Assembly: GCA_947652115.1 (NCBI GenBank)
Contig: OX393570.1
Span: 18,686,550-18,750,549, forward strand
Source of the DNA: Blastomussa wellsi
Lineage: Eukaryota; Cnidaria; Anthozoa; Scleractinia; Plerogyridae
Reading direction: 5' to 3'
Length of the DNA stretch: 64,000 nt
In this document: one piece after another, positions 43,401 through 52,100 of the stretch
How positions within the stretch are numbered: position 1 is the first letter of the stretch
Layout: each line of letters opens with the position of its first letter
The notes under the pieces: model-generated
Databases searched by the model: none
What the model was told of the DNA's origin: nothing
The model's input: only the letters and a program-made list of their open reading frames with translations
Position numbers and translations under genes: made by a program

Positions 43401-46285
43401 TGAATCTGGAAAAAGGCAGTGGTGTGTCCTACTTTATCAAGCTTCTGAAGAATAAGATTGCTTGGCATTGTACCCCAAAGTTTTTTTTTAACCTTGTGCA
43501 CTGTAAATTATTTGCAGTTCCTAAGGTTATAATATTTTAAACTTTCTCACAACGTAAGAGTAGCTATGCCAAAAGGTTTTCAATACACGTGTACAAGGTA
43601 CGTGGAGTACTGATTGTGAATTTACGAGACCCTTGATCCACAAAACATTGTATTGTCGTGTTTTGTGGCATTGTGATATAATTTCCTCATTTAAAGGATA
43701 ATTTTGGTGGCCTTGTCCCACGTCATAAAATCAAGAATCCTTGCTCTTGTGGAAATAATGCAACACACAATCTGTATAATAAATAGCCAATAACATCACG
43801 GCAAAACTCACCAATCAGTTTTCACAAACCAGACTTATAACATTCGACTGACAAACAACTCTTGAATGACTCTGATGATGACTTCTGCTCAGATTGTTGA
43901 AACGTCAGCTGTTGTCGCCAACAAAAGTCCTTCTCAGGACTACCCTCGCCCGGACAATCAAACTACATGATTGACTGTTATACCTGGGATTCAAACAATT
44001 TACTGTATAAACAGTATTAGTAGAAACTCTGTGCTCTATGAATCTGATTGGTTCTCCCGCCATCTTCTTTCAATGTCACAACACAATCATACACTGTCAG
44101 ATGTTGCTCTTATATTTTTAACTTTTCTTGACTTTTGGCTTAAAAGTTCATAAAATTGTATGTTTTAGAATGCATCCTTCATAGTTTATAGTAAAACAAT
44201 AAGACTAGTTACTGTACCCTTGTTTTCTGAGTGATAATCAACTCAGCGGTGCCTCGTTGGCTATCAGCTCATAGAAACCTCAGGCTCATAGCCTAATTGT
44301 TAATTAAATTAGAATTTGGTAATATGATGATAAATACATGCAAGAAAGTAATGAAGGTATGCAAGGCAGATTGTGTGTATGTTTTTTTTTCACCCTAACT
44401 TTCCTGAACACTTTATAACGGTGGAAAGCAAAGGTAGGTTGTTTCATTATTTGTTAACTAATAAAATTATGACTTTGACTTCTAGTTCTTTTAACGCAAC
44501 ATGATGTAGCTCATAAATCCTGTAAACTTTAAAACATGTTTCGGTTTTGGTACTGTTGTAATCAATGTGGGTTTGTTGGGCAATGGGAGCATCCTGCTTT
44601 GTGGTTTACTATTTTGTGTTGCTACTTTTCTGCCAATAACATTTATTTTAATTAGATTACATGCAGATGAAATTGCCTACAAATTTCAAGGACTTTCCAC
44701 CACCTATTGCAATTTTCAATGACTTGCCTTGAATTTTCTTTTTGAAATTTAATGACTTTCAAGACATGTGTGAACCCTGTATCCATTTCACTGAGACAAT
44801 TTGGTGGTTTTCACCTGACCTCACCAAAACTTGATAATCTGAACTGTTAATCTTACAAAGCTTTTCTTTTCATATTCCTGAGATGGCAATCTCTGCACAA
44901 AGTTCAACGGCAGTGATTGAGTATTACAAAATTTTCACAGCAACAAGAACAACACAAATCATAAAAAAAGATAATGAAATTTGGAGATTTTGGGATAAGA
45001 TAATAGTTTTGAGGTGATCTAGACAGAAATTTGAAATGCAAGCTAATGGTATCGAATGTACAATCCTCTTAATTTCTTGTATAACTTTGCAGCTGTCATA
45101 TTGATGTACAAAAAGACACTAAAATGGCAGCTGCACATGTAGTACAATAATTCCCCAATATTAGCTTTGCAACTACTATAATTCTGCCAGGCCTCTGACT
45201 GGTCAATGAATATGCGATAAAGTTTTGTTAACATGAAGAAATCTGAAAGAAACACATTTGCAATTTAGAAAGCAAAAAGTTGTGTCAACCTTACCTGTTA
45301 TTAATTAGATTTTAACACTTTTGACACTAGTACCCGACTCTATATGGCCCTAGCTAGTCACCCAGGGGGAATTAGGAACCCGATTCTTTTGTACTCAAGC
45401 TTCCTGGTCAATTTAAAAGGAATTATTATAATTAATGCCTACATACCGTGCAGCCAACATGAGGGGAGTACAGCCATCCTTTGTGCGATGCTCTATATTG
45501 GATTTAAATTCCAGCAGAAGTTTCACAACATCGTGGTGACCCTTCCAACAAGCACTCGTCAGTGGAATATCATTATTACTCCCACTTGGGACATTAACCC
45601 TGGCTCGTCTTTCAAGTAACTTCCGCGCAACATCAGTATGACCTCCCAGCGCAGCAAACATTAGTGGCGTGAAACCCTCCTTTGTGCGGTGTTCAATATT
45701 GGCAGTCCTTTCCAAAAGTAGCTCGACGACATCGCAGTGCCCCTTCCAACAGGCAAATGTAAGGGGGCTATCCTTGTTGCTATCTGACTCAACATTTATC
45801 TCTGCACCATGGTCAAGCAACATGGCCGCCACTTTCACGTGACCAGCTAGTGCTGCGAACATTAATGCTGTACAACCATCTTTAGTACGATGTTCCACAT
45901 CAGATGTTCTTTCCAACAGCAACTCCACAATGGCCTCGTTGCCAAGGGTGCAGGCCCACGTAAGGGCACTATCAGAGGTGGTCTCAGTAGGGGCATCAAT
46001 GTTGGCATTATGGTCCAACAAATAACGTGCCACATCAACGTGTCCCTGACTGCACGCCTCTAACAACGGTGTATTCCCAGCTTTGTTTCGATAATCAACG
46101 TGCGCTCCGCTTTCCAACAACAACTCCACAATGTCGAGTTTGCCTTGCCGACATGCCAAACTCATCATTTCATCCAAGCTCACATCGGCCTCAGCCACAG
46201 AACGGAACACGGGGTCCGTTTCGTCAATAAGACCTGGTTCGATACCCTCGTCGTTATCTTCGTCACCAGAACTCATCGTCCACAT
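20400..46285 (-). CDS. Ankyrin-KH-SAM protein, Mask/ANKHD1/ANKRD17-like, 26 coding exons
   Basis: Predicted 1982-aa scaffold/RNA-binding protein. Exons, high to low: 46285-45447, 41011-40905, 40311-40218, 39691-39585, 39010-38917, 38328-38225, 38135-38050, 37684-37602, 36828-36763, 36308-36194, 34756-34697, 34362-34219, 33599-33546, 32466-31392, 30365-30286, 29849-29775, 28986-28243, 25033-24886, 24426-24256, 24155-24106, 24028-23979, 23416-23332, 22518-21646, 21447-21376, 21259-21235, 20947-20400. Every phase joins (5949 nt). Residues about 35-610 hold 17 ankyrin repeats, then a VVNHLPSEDQC segment and basic coiled region as in Mask proteins. A Ser/Thr/Lys-rich linker follows. KH domain about 1013-1079 (GRGG loop 1026-1029), SAM about 1748-1801 (LGLEKYVPLFE...EEDLENLGI), and a His/Pro/Gln-rich tail. 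The second ATG (46276) has the better start context. SAM is not part of Mask proteins I know. RNA binding and scaffolding are inferred. Confidence 0.9.
21538..21604 (+). repeat. Segment shared with the ABCC4 intron
   Basis: About 65 bases here (GTGATACTAAACCAAAAAGG...GACGGATTGGAAA) recur almost unchanged at 51981-52050. Both copies are intronic. Confidence 0.7.
22803..22899. mobile_element. Palindromic MITE, CGATATTTT family, copy 1
   Basis: Near-perfect inverted arms start CGATATTTTAAAATTCAG and include CTAAAACAATAG. A second copy is at 54891-55050. It lies in the intron between ankyrin-gene exons 22 and 23. Confidence 0.8.
22928..23000 (+). repeat. tRNA-like sequence (probable SINE head)
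   Basis: An A-box-like stretch (CAGTTGGTAAGAGCATCG) and a B-box match (GGTTCGAATCC) have tRNA spacing, but I could not fold a convincing anticodon arm or acceptor stem. A tRNA-derived repeat is more likely than a functional tRNA. Confidence 0.45.
23680..23945. repeat. Interspersed repeat, related to 38380-38570
   Basis: The stretch has several copies of CCAATCA / TGATTGG and AAAACCAAA blocks, and matches 38380-38570 in reverse orientation (AAAGTAATTCTTTGGCCAATCAC). Non-coding, in the exon 21/22 intron. Confidence 0.5.
24460..24840. repeat. Tandem array, about four copies of a ~100-bp unit
   Basis: Units contain TTAGAACCACCTTG, ACAGTACCACATGAAA, CTGCTC, CTTTCATTTGAATGG and ACACACTAGGGTTTCATC in order, with small indels. 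The array lies in the intron between ankyrin-gene exons 18 and 19. Reverse-oriented partial units occur at 37741-37890 in the same gene. Confidence 0.75.
25462..25509 (-). ncRNA. Hammerhead ribozyme-like motif, left half of the 25.4-kb element
   Basis: Reads GATTC-GCT-CTGACGA, then stem II GGGC/GCTC with loop TAAC, then GAAA, then a GAATC closing strand. It is the only copy in the window retaining U4 of the CUGANGA core. Stem III is weakened (ACUU in place of the palindromic ACGU). One extra A follows A9, an insertion known in at least one natural hammerhead. Confidence 0.55.
25511..25556 (+). ncRNA. Hammerhead ribozyme-like motif, right half of the 25.4-kb element
   Basis: ATTC-GCT-CCGACGA, stem II GGGC/GCTC, GAAA, UGUC, AGC and GAAT in hammerhead order. 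C replaces U4, which should cripple cleavage. Confidence 0.5.
27120..27708. mobile_element. Pogo/Tigger-like non-autonomous element
   Basis: Ends CAGTGGAACCCCGCTATAAC and its inverse, flanked by TA on both sides (27118-27119 and 27709-27710), as in Tc1/mariner-pogo elements. The CGTTATAGCGGGG motif is repeated many times internally, in both orientations. No transposase reading frame. Confidence 0.85.
27785..27895. repeat. Palindromic MITE
   Basis: AGAAAGTGC...TACGGATT...AAACTTTGGAAAAC is followed by its reverse complement around a ten-base centre. Confidence 0.75.
29223..29567 (+). mobile_element. Solo half of the hammerhead-bearing element with upstream extension
   Basis: Positions 29411-29567 match the right half of the 25.4-kb copy and end at the same ACCCCCTCT. 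About 190 extra bases upstream may represent the longer parent element. No target duplication was found, so the left border is a guess. It lies in the intron between the two KH-coding exons 16 and 17. Confidence 0.55.
29411..29458 (+). ncRNA. Hammerhead ribozyme-like motif in the solo half copy
   Basis: GATTC-GCT stem I, core CCGACGA, stem II GGGC/GCTC, GAAA, UGUC, AGC, GAATC. C at U4 predicts weak or no activity. Stem I pairing (5 + 3 bp with a bulge on the 3' side) is intact. Confidence 0.5.
29914..30265. repeat. Minisatellite, ~10 copies of a 33-bp unit
   Basis: Units vary around CATAAATTACTGAATACAA followed by TAATCATTTGT or ATTATCACTTGC; a few units are 36 bp. The 119-aa open frame across it is a by-product of the 33-base period. 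The array ends about 20 bases from the donor side of KH exon 15. Confidence 0.9.
31139..31153. repeat. Poly-G run
   Basis: About 15 G residues in the intron between ankyrin-gene exons 14 and 15. Confidence 0.8.
32573..33112. mobile_element. Broken copy of the 8.5-kb foldback MITE
   Basis: It shares CTCATTAGTAATTCATCAAG, GATCTTAATTAGCAGAG and GATTGAGAAGATATATCAAACA with 8506-9003, but is interrupted from about 32630 to 32900 by other sequence with a tRNA-like B-box (GGTTCGATTCCC). Confidence 0.6.
33885..33966. repeat. Small palindromic MITE
   Basis: GTAATAGGACTACATGCT is inverted at the right end (AGCATGTAGTCCTGTTAC). Confidence 0.7.
35030..35585 (-). mobile_element. tRNA-derived SINE split by a MITE
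   Basis: The SINE body (GGCTGGGATGCTAGTCCATC, ACCCATTTACACACCTG) lies at about 35076-35165. Its tRNA head, with A-box-like TGGCCTAATGGGG on the minus strand, lies at about 35530-35585. Between them is an inverted-repeat element (35177-35521). Same SINE family as 61831-62068. Confidence 0.6.
35177..35521. mobile_element. MITE inserted in a SINE
   Basis: The left arm CATAGCCCTTTTCCCC...CTTAGCTGG and right arm CCAGCTAAG...AAAAGGGCTATGGGG are inverted copies of about 70 bases. It interrupts the SINE. Confidence 0.65.
36092..36151. repeat. Two tandem copies of a 30-bp unit
   Basis: ACGGTGGATTTGGTTCAGATCATGAAGCAC is present twice in succession in the intron after ankyrin-gene exon 10. Confidence 0.8.
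37464..37575 (-). repeat. SINE head fragment
   Basis: On the minus strand a tRNA-like stretch (GGGCTAATAGTTAGTG... with a decayed B-box) is followed by CTGTGTTCGTAGACAAAACACTT, matching the head and junction of the 61.8-kb SINE. Strongly diverged. Confidence 0.45.
37741..37890. repeat. Reverse-oriented partial units of the 24.5-kb tandem array
   Basis: CTGTGGATGAAACTTTAGCATGTGGCCATTCAAATAAAAGCT is the inverse of the 24.5-kb unit; a second partial unit follows from about 37838. Confidence 0.65.
40405..40654 (-). mobile_element. 250-bp hammerhead-bearing inverted-repeat retroelement, full copy
   Basis: Flanked by the 13-bp duplication TGAATCATATTAA (40392-40404 and 40655-40667). Read on the minus strand it starts TATAATTTGG and ends ACCCCCTCTA, exactly as the 25.4-kb copy. 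It lies in the intron between ankyrin-gene exons 2 and 3. No coding capacity. Confidence 0.8.
40553..40600 (+). ncRNA. Hammerhead ribozyme-like motif in the 40.4-kb element
   Basis: GATTC-GCT, core CCGATGA, stem II GGGC/GCTC (loop TAAC), GAAA, palindromic ACGU stem III with GUC cleavage triplet, AGC, GAATC. All pairings are intact except C at U4. The ACGU stem III with no loop would favour action as a dimer. Confidence 0.55.
41178..41417 (-). mobile_element. tRNA-derived SINE, diverged copy
   Basis: On the minus strand the order is head (GGCCTGATGGATTG..., decayed B-box), CTTGGTTAAGAAACTCAACTCTCACTGTGCCTCTC, CCAGGTGTATAAATGAGTACC, TGGACTAGCATCCCATCC and TACTCCTGTCACTTCATATG. This is the same as the intact 61.8-kb copy. 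It lies in ankyrin-gene intron 1. Confidence 0.75.
41904..42392. repeat. Probable MITE with CCCTTTACCCC ends
   Basis: TTAACCCTTTACCCCCTAAG at the left is mirrored by CAGGGATTAAAGGGGTAAAG at the right. The inside is AT-rich and non-coding, in ankyrin-gene intron 1. Confidence 0.5.
43862..43995 (+). repeat. Retroelement 3'-end-like repeat
   Basis: It contains TGATGATGACTTCTGCTCAG, GTTGAAACGTCAG and CCTTCTCAGGACTAC, a string I associate with cnidarian retroelement ends. CTGATGA and GAAAC are present but there is no stem II between them, so I do not call a ribozyme. Confidence 0.4.
44008..44305. repeat. Interspersed repeat shared with 15848-16145
   Basis: Both copies start AGTAGAAACTC, continue TGAATCTGATTGGTTCTCCC and end CTAATTGTTAA or similar. 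Non-coding. Confidence 0.7.
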
Positions 46286-47489
46286 GAAAAGATGGTTGAA
46301 ATTTCGTCAAAACGCAGTATCTTGTGTTGAGAAAGTGAGCACCCGTAGCGATTTAGTTTCGACTATGAAATTTCATTCTGGCGCTGCGAAGTTTGGAGTG
46401 AAAAAAAAACACTTATTAGAAAAACAAGGCTACTGGCCACACAGACTCAGAACTCAATTGTGGGAAGTAAAGCTCTGTTCTGCCTCCTCCTTTGTTTGAA
46501 CTTTACAATTTTCTTCTCCAGGGAACAGTTGTATTTAAATTATGAACACAACCTCCACTACCATACAACTTAATAATTCAAGAATAAAATTGAAACTCCC
46601 CATACCTTGGTGAAATTTAGCGACCGAGGGCGGCCACACTTATGGAGATTTGACGTGGCGAGTTACGGCCAAATGACGGGTCCTTCATTAAGGGAATTGT
46701 GGAAGTTTTCCCGTCGAAAATCACTCTTTACCTTTCACAAATTGTTCGCTCTCTCTGGCCGGTGCAGCGCGCAGGGTCAGGATAACACATGCACATAGGA
46801 CTTAGCGACCGCGCCAGTTGCCTCAGCACGGTGTTGTCGTCGTCTAAAAATATAGCGTAATTTTACTTCACTTAGTTCACTTTACAATTTAATTCAACGC
46901 TTCTTTGTGTTTCTTTTGATATTTACATTTATCAATTAAAAAAATGATGCTCAACGTTGTTTTTATACACAAACTCACAAGCTGCAAACTTTTAATTTTA
47001 TCGAGTACAAATATTATCTACCCACACACAATCAACAATATCAGTGGAAGCATATAGCGCAAGTAATGTGGAGACTGTGATGTGGGAATATTTTAAAAGC
47101 CTTTACTCGGTGTACATAGCAACTGTTTTGTATGCTAATAATCTCGCCTCCCAGGCATAATCCGGGAGATATTTCGACTTTCGTCTTAAAAAATCCGGAC
47201 GGGCCAATATAAACCGCAGAGCGGAGCTCCATAGAGATTGGAAAACCATGCGCGCACAGGAATGGTCAAAATGGCTAGTGACATGGCTCGCGGGCGCGTG
47301 CGCTGTACCTGCGTCGCTCAACATGGCGACCAAGGCAATTTAATGGCATGTTGACGTGCTCCAACAGATCATCCCCTCTGATTACAGTTTGAAAGAGTCT
47401 TCCCAGTCAAATTTCTCGGGGTAACAATCAAAAATAACATAAAATGAAACGATAATGTTGAAATAAAATGAAGCATTGGTGTGTGCCAA

Positions 47490-47612
47490 CCTGAGAGACT
47501 CCAAAAGCTACAAAGTAGGGCTGCACGCTTAATCACTTTCTCTGACTTAAATATTAGATCGTCTACTTTACTCAGTGACCTCGGTTGGGATTCTCTGGGA
47601 CGAAGGTGTTAG
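47490..47612 (+). mobile_element. Dead LINE fragment (CR1/L2-like reverse transcriptase end)
   Basis: The frame reads ERLQKLQSRAARLITFSDLN then RSSTLLSDLGWDSLGRR before a stop, matching the conserved LQxxQNRAAR...LLxxLGW segment just past the polymerase domain of CR1/L2/Rex-type LINEs. Only this piece is left. Confidence 0.7.
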
Positions 47613-48024
47613 TTGAAAGATCATACATTTGCAAAGCTTCTGCCTCCGAGATCGACCAGAATTTACCGCTTCTTTGAACCACAAAATTTCGTCGTCGAGA
47701 TTGGAGTACGAGTGTGATAAACTCGAAAACGGCGTTTTCGCCTCAACAGCGGATAGAATGGACGGCAAGGAGGACACTACATTGGTAATTTTGTTCGGCC
47801 ATGTTGCTTAGGCGTACAACAGAGAGGTACTGGGGAAGCGAATGGTCAAATTTTGTCAAATGGAACGGCAAATTTCTGACTGGACCGGTCCGACCAGAAA
47901 AGTGGACCTCCTCGAAAGGTGGATCTCATTTTCTGGAACTTTTCCAGTTGGGCCGAACCGATCCATTTAGTTTTGAACCGAAATTTCCGGAAATTTTGGT
48001 TAAATGGATCGCGCCCCGAAAGTC

Positions 48025-48170
48025 CGCGATTCACGGACTTCCCGTCACTCTGTGTACGCACAAAGTCAAATCTGACAAATCTGATTGGTTGAATGCTACA
48101 AAACGAGTTCTCTACCCATTCTCACAATTTGGTTGCGGCCAGGTCTCGATTCCTTGGTGCTAACCAAACG
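48025..48170 (+). repeat. Interspersed repeat, also inverted at 57060-57210
   Basis: CACGGACTTCCCGTCACTCTG...AAATCTGACAAATCTGATTGG...TACAAAACGAGTTCTCTAC... and CTTGGTGCTAACC match the minus strand of 57060-57210. A weaker relative lies at 13020-13135. Confidence 0.7.
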
Positions 48171-48399
48171 AATCGCGGCCTCTGTGGACGAGAATGGCAA
48201 AATGGCAAGTTTTCAGCTAGATAGTGTCCTTTGTGTTTGAAATACAGCATGTTGAATTTTCGAGATTTCCGCCGTACGTGACCTCTCGATGGCACCGTGG
48301 CAAAGCTGTCGTGCTCTAAGAAAAGGTCTTTTCGCAAAAGTTTTGCAGTTTGAAAAGTTCAAGTATCAGGAAAGATGTGTATGTGGATATACACTAGAT

Positions 48400-48660
48400 C
48401 GTGAGGAATGAGCAGTAGCTTTTATGGCAAAAGTCAGTGCCAGATGTTTTCTTTGATTTCTGGCCGCCATGTTGGTGCCCATCAAGCTGGGCACCAACAT
48501 GGCGTTTCCACACTGAGCTCTATAAATTTGCGAGAAATGCTTTGGCAAATAAATCACGAATGGTGTACCGCACAGACCTGGGAGGGGGGGAGGGGGGGTC
48601 TGTAGCCATCAGTTTCGAAAATTGTCGACAGTTTTTGGCAAAATGTTCAGGATTTGGTTG
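48400..48660. repeat. Hairpin repeat, CCATGTTGG family, copy 1
   Basis: GCCGCCATGTTGGTGCCC and GGGCACCAACATGGCG form a hairpin; flanking sequence (TTTCCACACTGAGC..., CTTTGGCAAATAA) resembles 60540-60700. Confidence 0.65.
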
Positions 48661-49199
48661 TATACCGGTTTGATATTGCTAACACATTCGGAAATTGCGT
48701 AATTTTCTCGGGAAGGGAGTTACAAAGATATTAGCACTTGAGTGCTACTCTGTAAATTCGAGGGTAAATAAAGTTTATTTATTGATTGACAGCGCCAGTC
48801 CGAAGGTACCCCTACGCCTGTGCAGAGAAGCACTTACTCCATGACATTTTGGCCGACAGGGGACATTTATTTTTATATTATGAAGCGCTGATTCGACTAA
48901 ACTCTACTTTTATTCGCCATTCAAGATGTTTTACAAGTAGTGCTTGCCCCCGCAAATAGTTACAAAGGCGGGGCACGAATTAGATAAAAATTAGTTACAA
49001 TTGACAATAAAGCATAATAAATGAACATACACACGAAAAATAGACAAAAAAGCAACAAAGAATAGTACGCAGTAAATAGGTAAATAAATAAAAAATTTTA
49101 AGGGAGTTACTGATTACTTGAATTTACAGTATATGATCAGGAAAGAGGATACATATTTTGAGGTATAAAACGCCTTTGTACACAGAAATTTGGTCTGTT

Positions 49200-52100
49200 T
49201 CATTTTTTGATATCTGTAACTCCAGTGAGTCTGTTCAGCTCACTTCCCTCTTTATTCAATAGTGCATCAAAGCTGCCAAATTCAACAACCCTCCCCTCTC
49301 TGAACACCAGAATCTTGTCACAGTCTCTGACAGTATTCAAGCGATGGGCTATAGTGATAACTGTGGAGTCCCTCAGTTTCTCACGCACTGTGTTCCAGAT
49401 AGTTTGTTCCGTGTCTGGATCCACATGAGCAGTGGGCTCGTCCAAGATGATGATCTTGTTTTGCTGTAAGAGCACACGAGCCAAACAGATTAATTGTCGC
49501 TCTCCTGCACTGATATTTGTACCATGTTCCAATAACCCGTAGTCCAGTTTCCCTTCCAGATTTTCCACCAGCTTTTTCAGTCTCACGTCATCTAGCGCTT
49601 GCCACAAATCTGCTTCCTGAAAATGCGCCATCAAATCAAGATTTTTTCGCAAAGTTCCGCTAAAAAGAACGGGACTCTGACCAAGAACCGATACGCATCG
49701 TCTTGCTTCTTGTAAGTGGATATCCTTGACACTAATATGATCGATTATTATTTCTCCTTCGTAGTCAGGCATGCGCAAAAGAGCTGCCACAAGCGATGAT
49801 TTTCCAGCACCCGTGCGGCCAACAACACCGATCTTCGCTCCTCCTTTGATCTCGATATTTATATTCTTTAGTACTTGAGGGCCCCCCGGATAATACGTCA
49901 ATGATACATTTTGGAATGTGATATTTCCTTCACGTGGCCAATGTTCCGGTGGGAGTCGTCCTACTTTGTATCCAGGCTCAGAATCAAGCTTGGTGTACGT
50001 CATAACCCGCTCAACTGACGTCATTAAATTTTCGACTTCCGATGATTTCCTGACACTGTGCTGTGTGTACTCGCCAATCTGGATGACGTAAGCCAGTGCT
50101 AGGCCGGCTAAGGCTGCAATAGTTAAGCAAAACAATTAGGTTATGAGCTTCAGATTTTCTATCGCTTGATAGCCGATGAGGGCGGATCTTTAATCGAGTA
50201 TCAAGCGATAGAATTGGAGAGCGATTAATCGAATTGTACATGATGTAGTATAAATCTACTAGAAATTCAAACGTAACAAGATTCTTGTTATGTTTTAAAC
50301 TGTACATCCATGGTTGCGACCCTGCTTTATCGGTTTCTGTCTTATTGACGTCTAGCAAAGTCAACGTTTTTACCTTAATGTGGCTTTGCCCATTTTCGCG
50401 GGTGCACTACGCCATAGGTAGTTAGCAGTTCGTGCCGTAACTTTAAGGCGTCGTAATACGCGCAACATTTTCTTTCAACTTGCCTCACAACATTGTTACA
50501 TTGCAAGTTGAAACGTGCTATTTTTTGCGGCTAGTAGTTTAATAGTTTTTTCCGTTAACGTTCTCGGTTGAAAAGTGAAACGAAACATAAATGACGTAGT
50601 ATGATGCTATCACGCGCGGTTTTTGAAACTTTCTGACCTGTTTACAGGAATAATTCCAAACGGGGCAAAAGCCATACCGTATCTCACAGCACATACTTAT
50701 GTAGCCCATATAAGGGAGTACCCCAACCCCCCCCCCCCCCCCACCACACACACACAAATCCCGAGCCGCACACATCCAGCCGCCCTGTTGCATAAGGTAA
50801 CTGTTTTCTCTTGTCGAACCTCTTACCGGCATCTTGAGACACCAAAACTGCCGCTAAAGCTACGGAGCCAGTGAACAAAGAACTAAGAACGCCAACCCGG
50901 AGACCAAACCATCGCCCGCTCGCTTCCACCAGAATACAAGCTTCAGTATTGGTATCTTGGTATCTAGATAAGATAGCTTTATTAGAACTACACAAAAAGT
51001 CACACTACCCACCCTTTTATGGATTTTAAAGGAAAAAATCATAAATAGAAACAAATTGGAGAAAAGGAGAGTATGTAATTTTGTTCTGTGTAGCTTGAAA
51101 ACGATCTTTATAGATCTGCTAATACGTTATCTGTGAAAGATTTTTGGTAATATCTTGTTGAAACCCTACACGGAGCTAACCTCAAATCAAATGACCAGAG
51201 TATGCCAGTCGGGGGGGGGGGGGGGGGAGGAGGGAGGGGATGAGCAGTTTTGGAATAAACTGATACTATACATTAAGATATAATTTAAATTCTGCAAAAG
51301 TGGTCGTGGATTAAGCGGTTGTTGGTAACGCGTTCCATATAATATACTGAAAAAGGTTGTGCATGACGAGGCTGTTATATGAACGCTGAGTAAATCTTGG
51401 TGTAAAAAAATGGGAAATATAATTTATCGCTTTAAAAAGAATGAGCGATTCAAAATATGTATTTGTTGTACCTGAAAGGACTTTTGACGTAAAATAAATT
51501 TCATATTTTCAAGCCGTCGTGTAATATTTTCTGTATATTAACGGAAGTGTTTTATCAGGGATTTTTCATGATTTTACGTGTTATAATGACCTTTCGACAA
51601 TTCCTCATACAGTTTTTAAAAATCTTCAGAAAATTGCCAAAATCTTCTTCTGATTCAATGTTGCTTATGCAGACCATTTCCGAGTTCCCTTTCACCTTTG
51701 TTTCAAAACTAGCCTAAGTGCGAAACCTTTTATATGAAAACGAGTTTGCTTTGAATTAAAACGAACGTGCAGGTAAAACACATTTTCACATGAATGGTTT
51801 CGCACTTAGCATCGTTTTGGCACTGAGACAAAAGAGAACTCGGAAGTGGCCTATTGGAGCGACACATATCTAATGGTTGTTTTTGAAGGAGCTACATCAC
51901 AATATTTTGAGTCACCCAAATTACCCTTAAAATATAGGAAACCTAAGCATAATAGTATACAAAGGACGAAAAACACCAAAGGAGTGATACTAAACCAAAA
52001 AGGAACAAGGATGGCTGAGGACGGAGAAGATTGAAACGGATTGGAAATAAAATTAAGGCTAATTTTTCAAAGAGCACGAACTATGTGCTCCTTTAAAGAT

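Larger units (their letters stand above)
46286..49199. other. Region between the ankyrin-KH-SAM gene and the ABCC4-like gene
   Basis: It holds the ankyrin-gene promoter (left) and the ABCC4 3' untranslated region (right; minus-strand AATAAA near 48909). Between are a dead LINE fragment (47490-47612), an interspersed repeat (48025-48170) and a CCATGTTGG-type hairpin repeat (48400-48660). No gene is supported. Confidence 0.5.

Noticed and set aside
43868..43912. CTGATGA...GAAACGTC as a hammerhead ribozyme
   Set aside because: The bases between the two core parts do not form a stem II.
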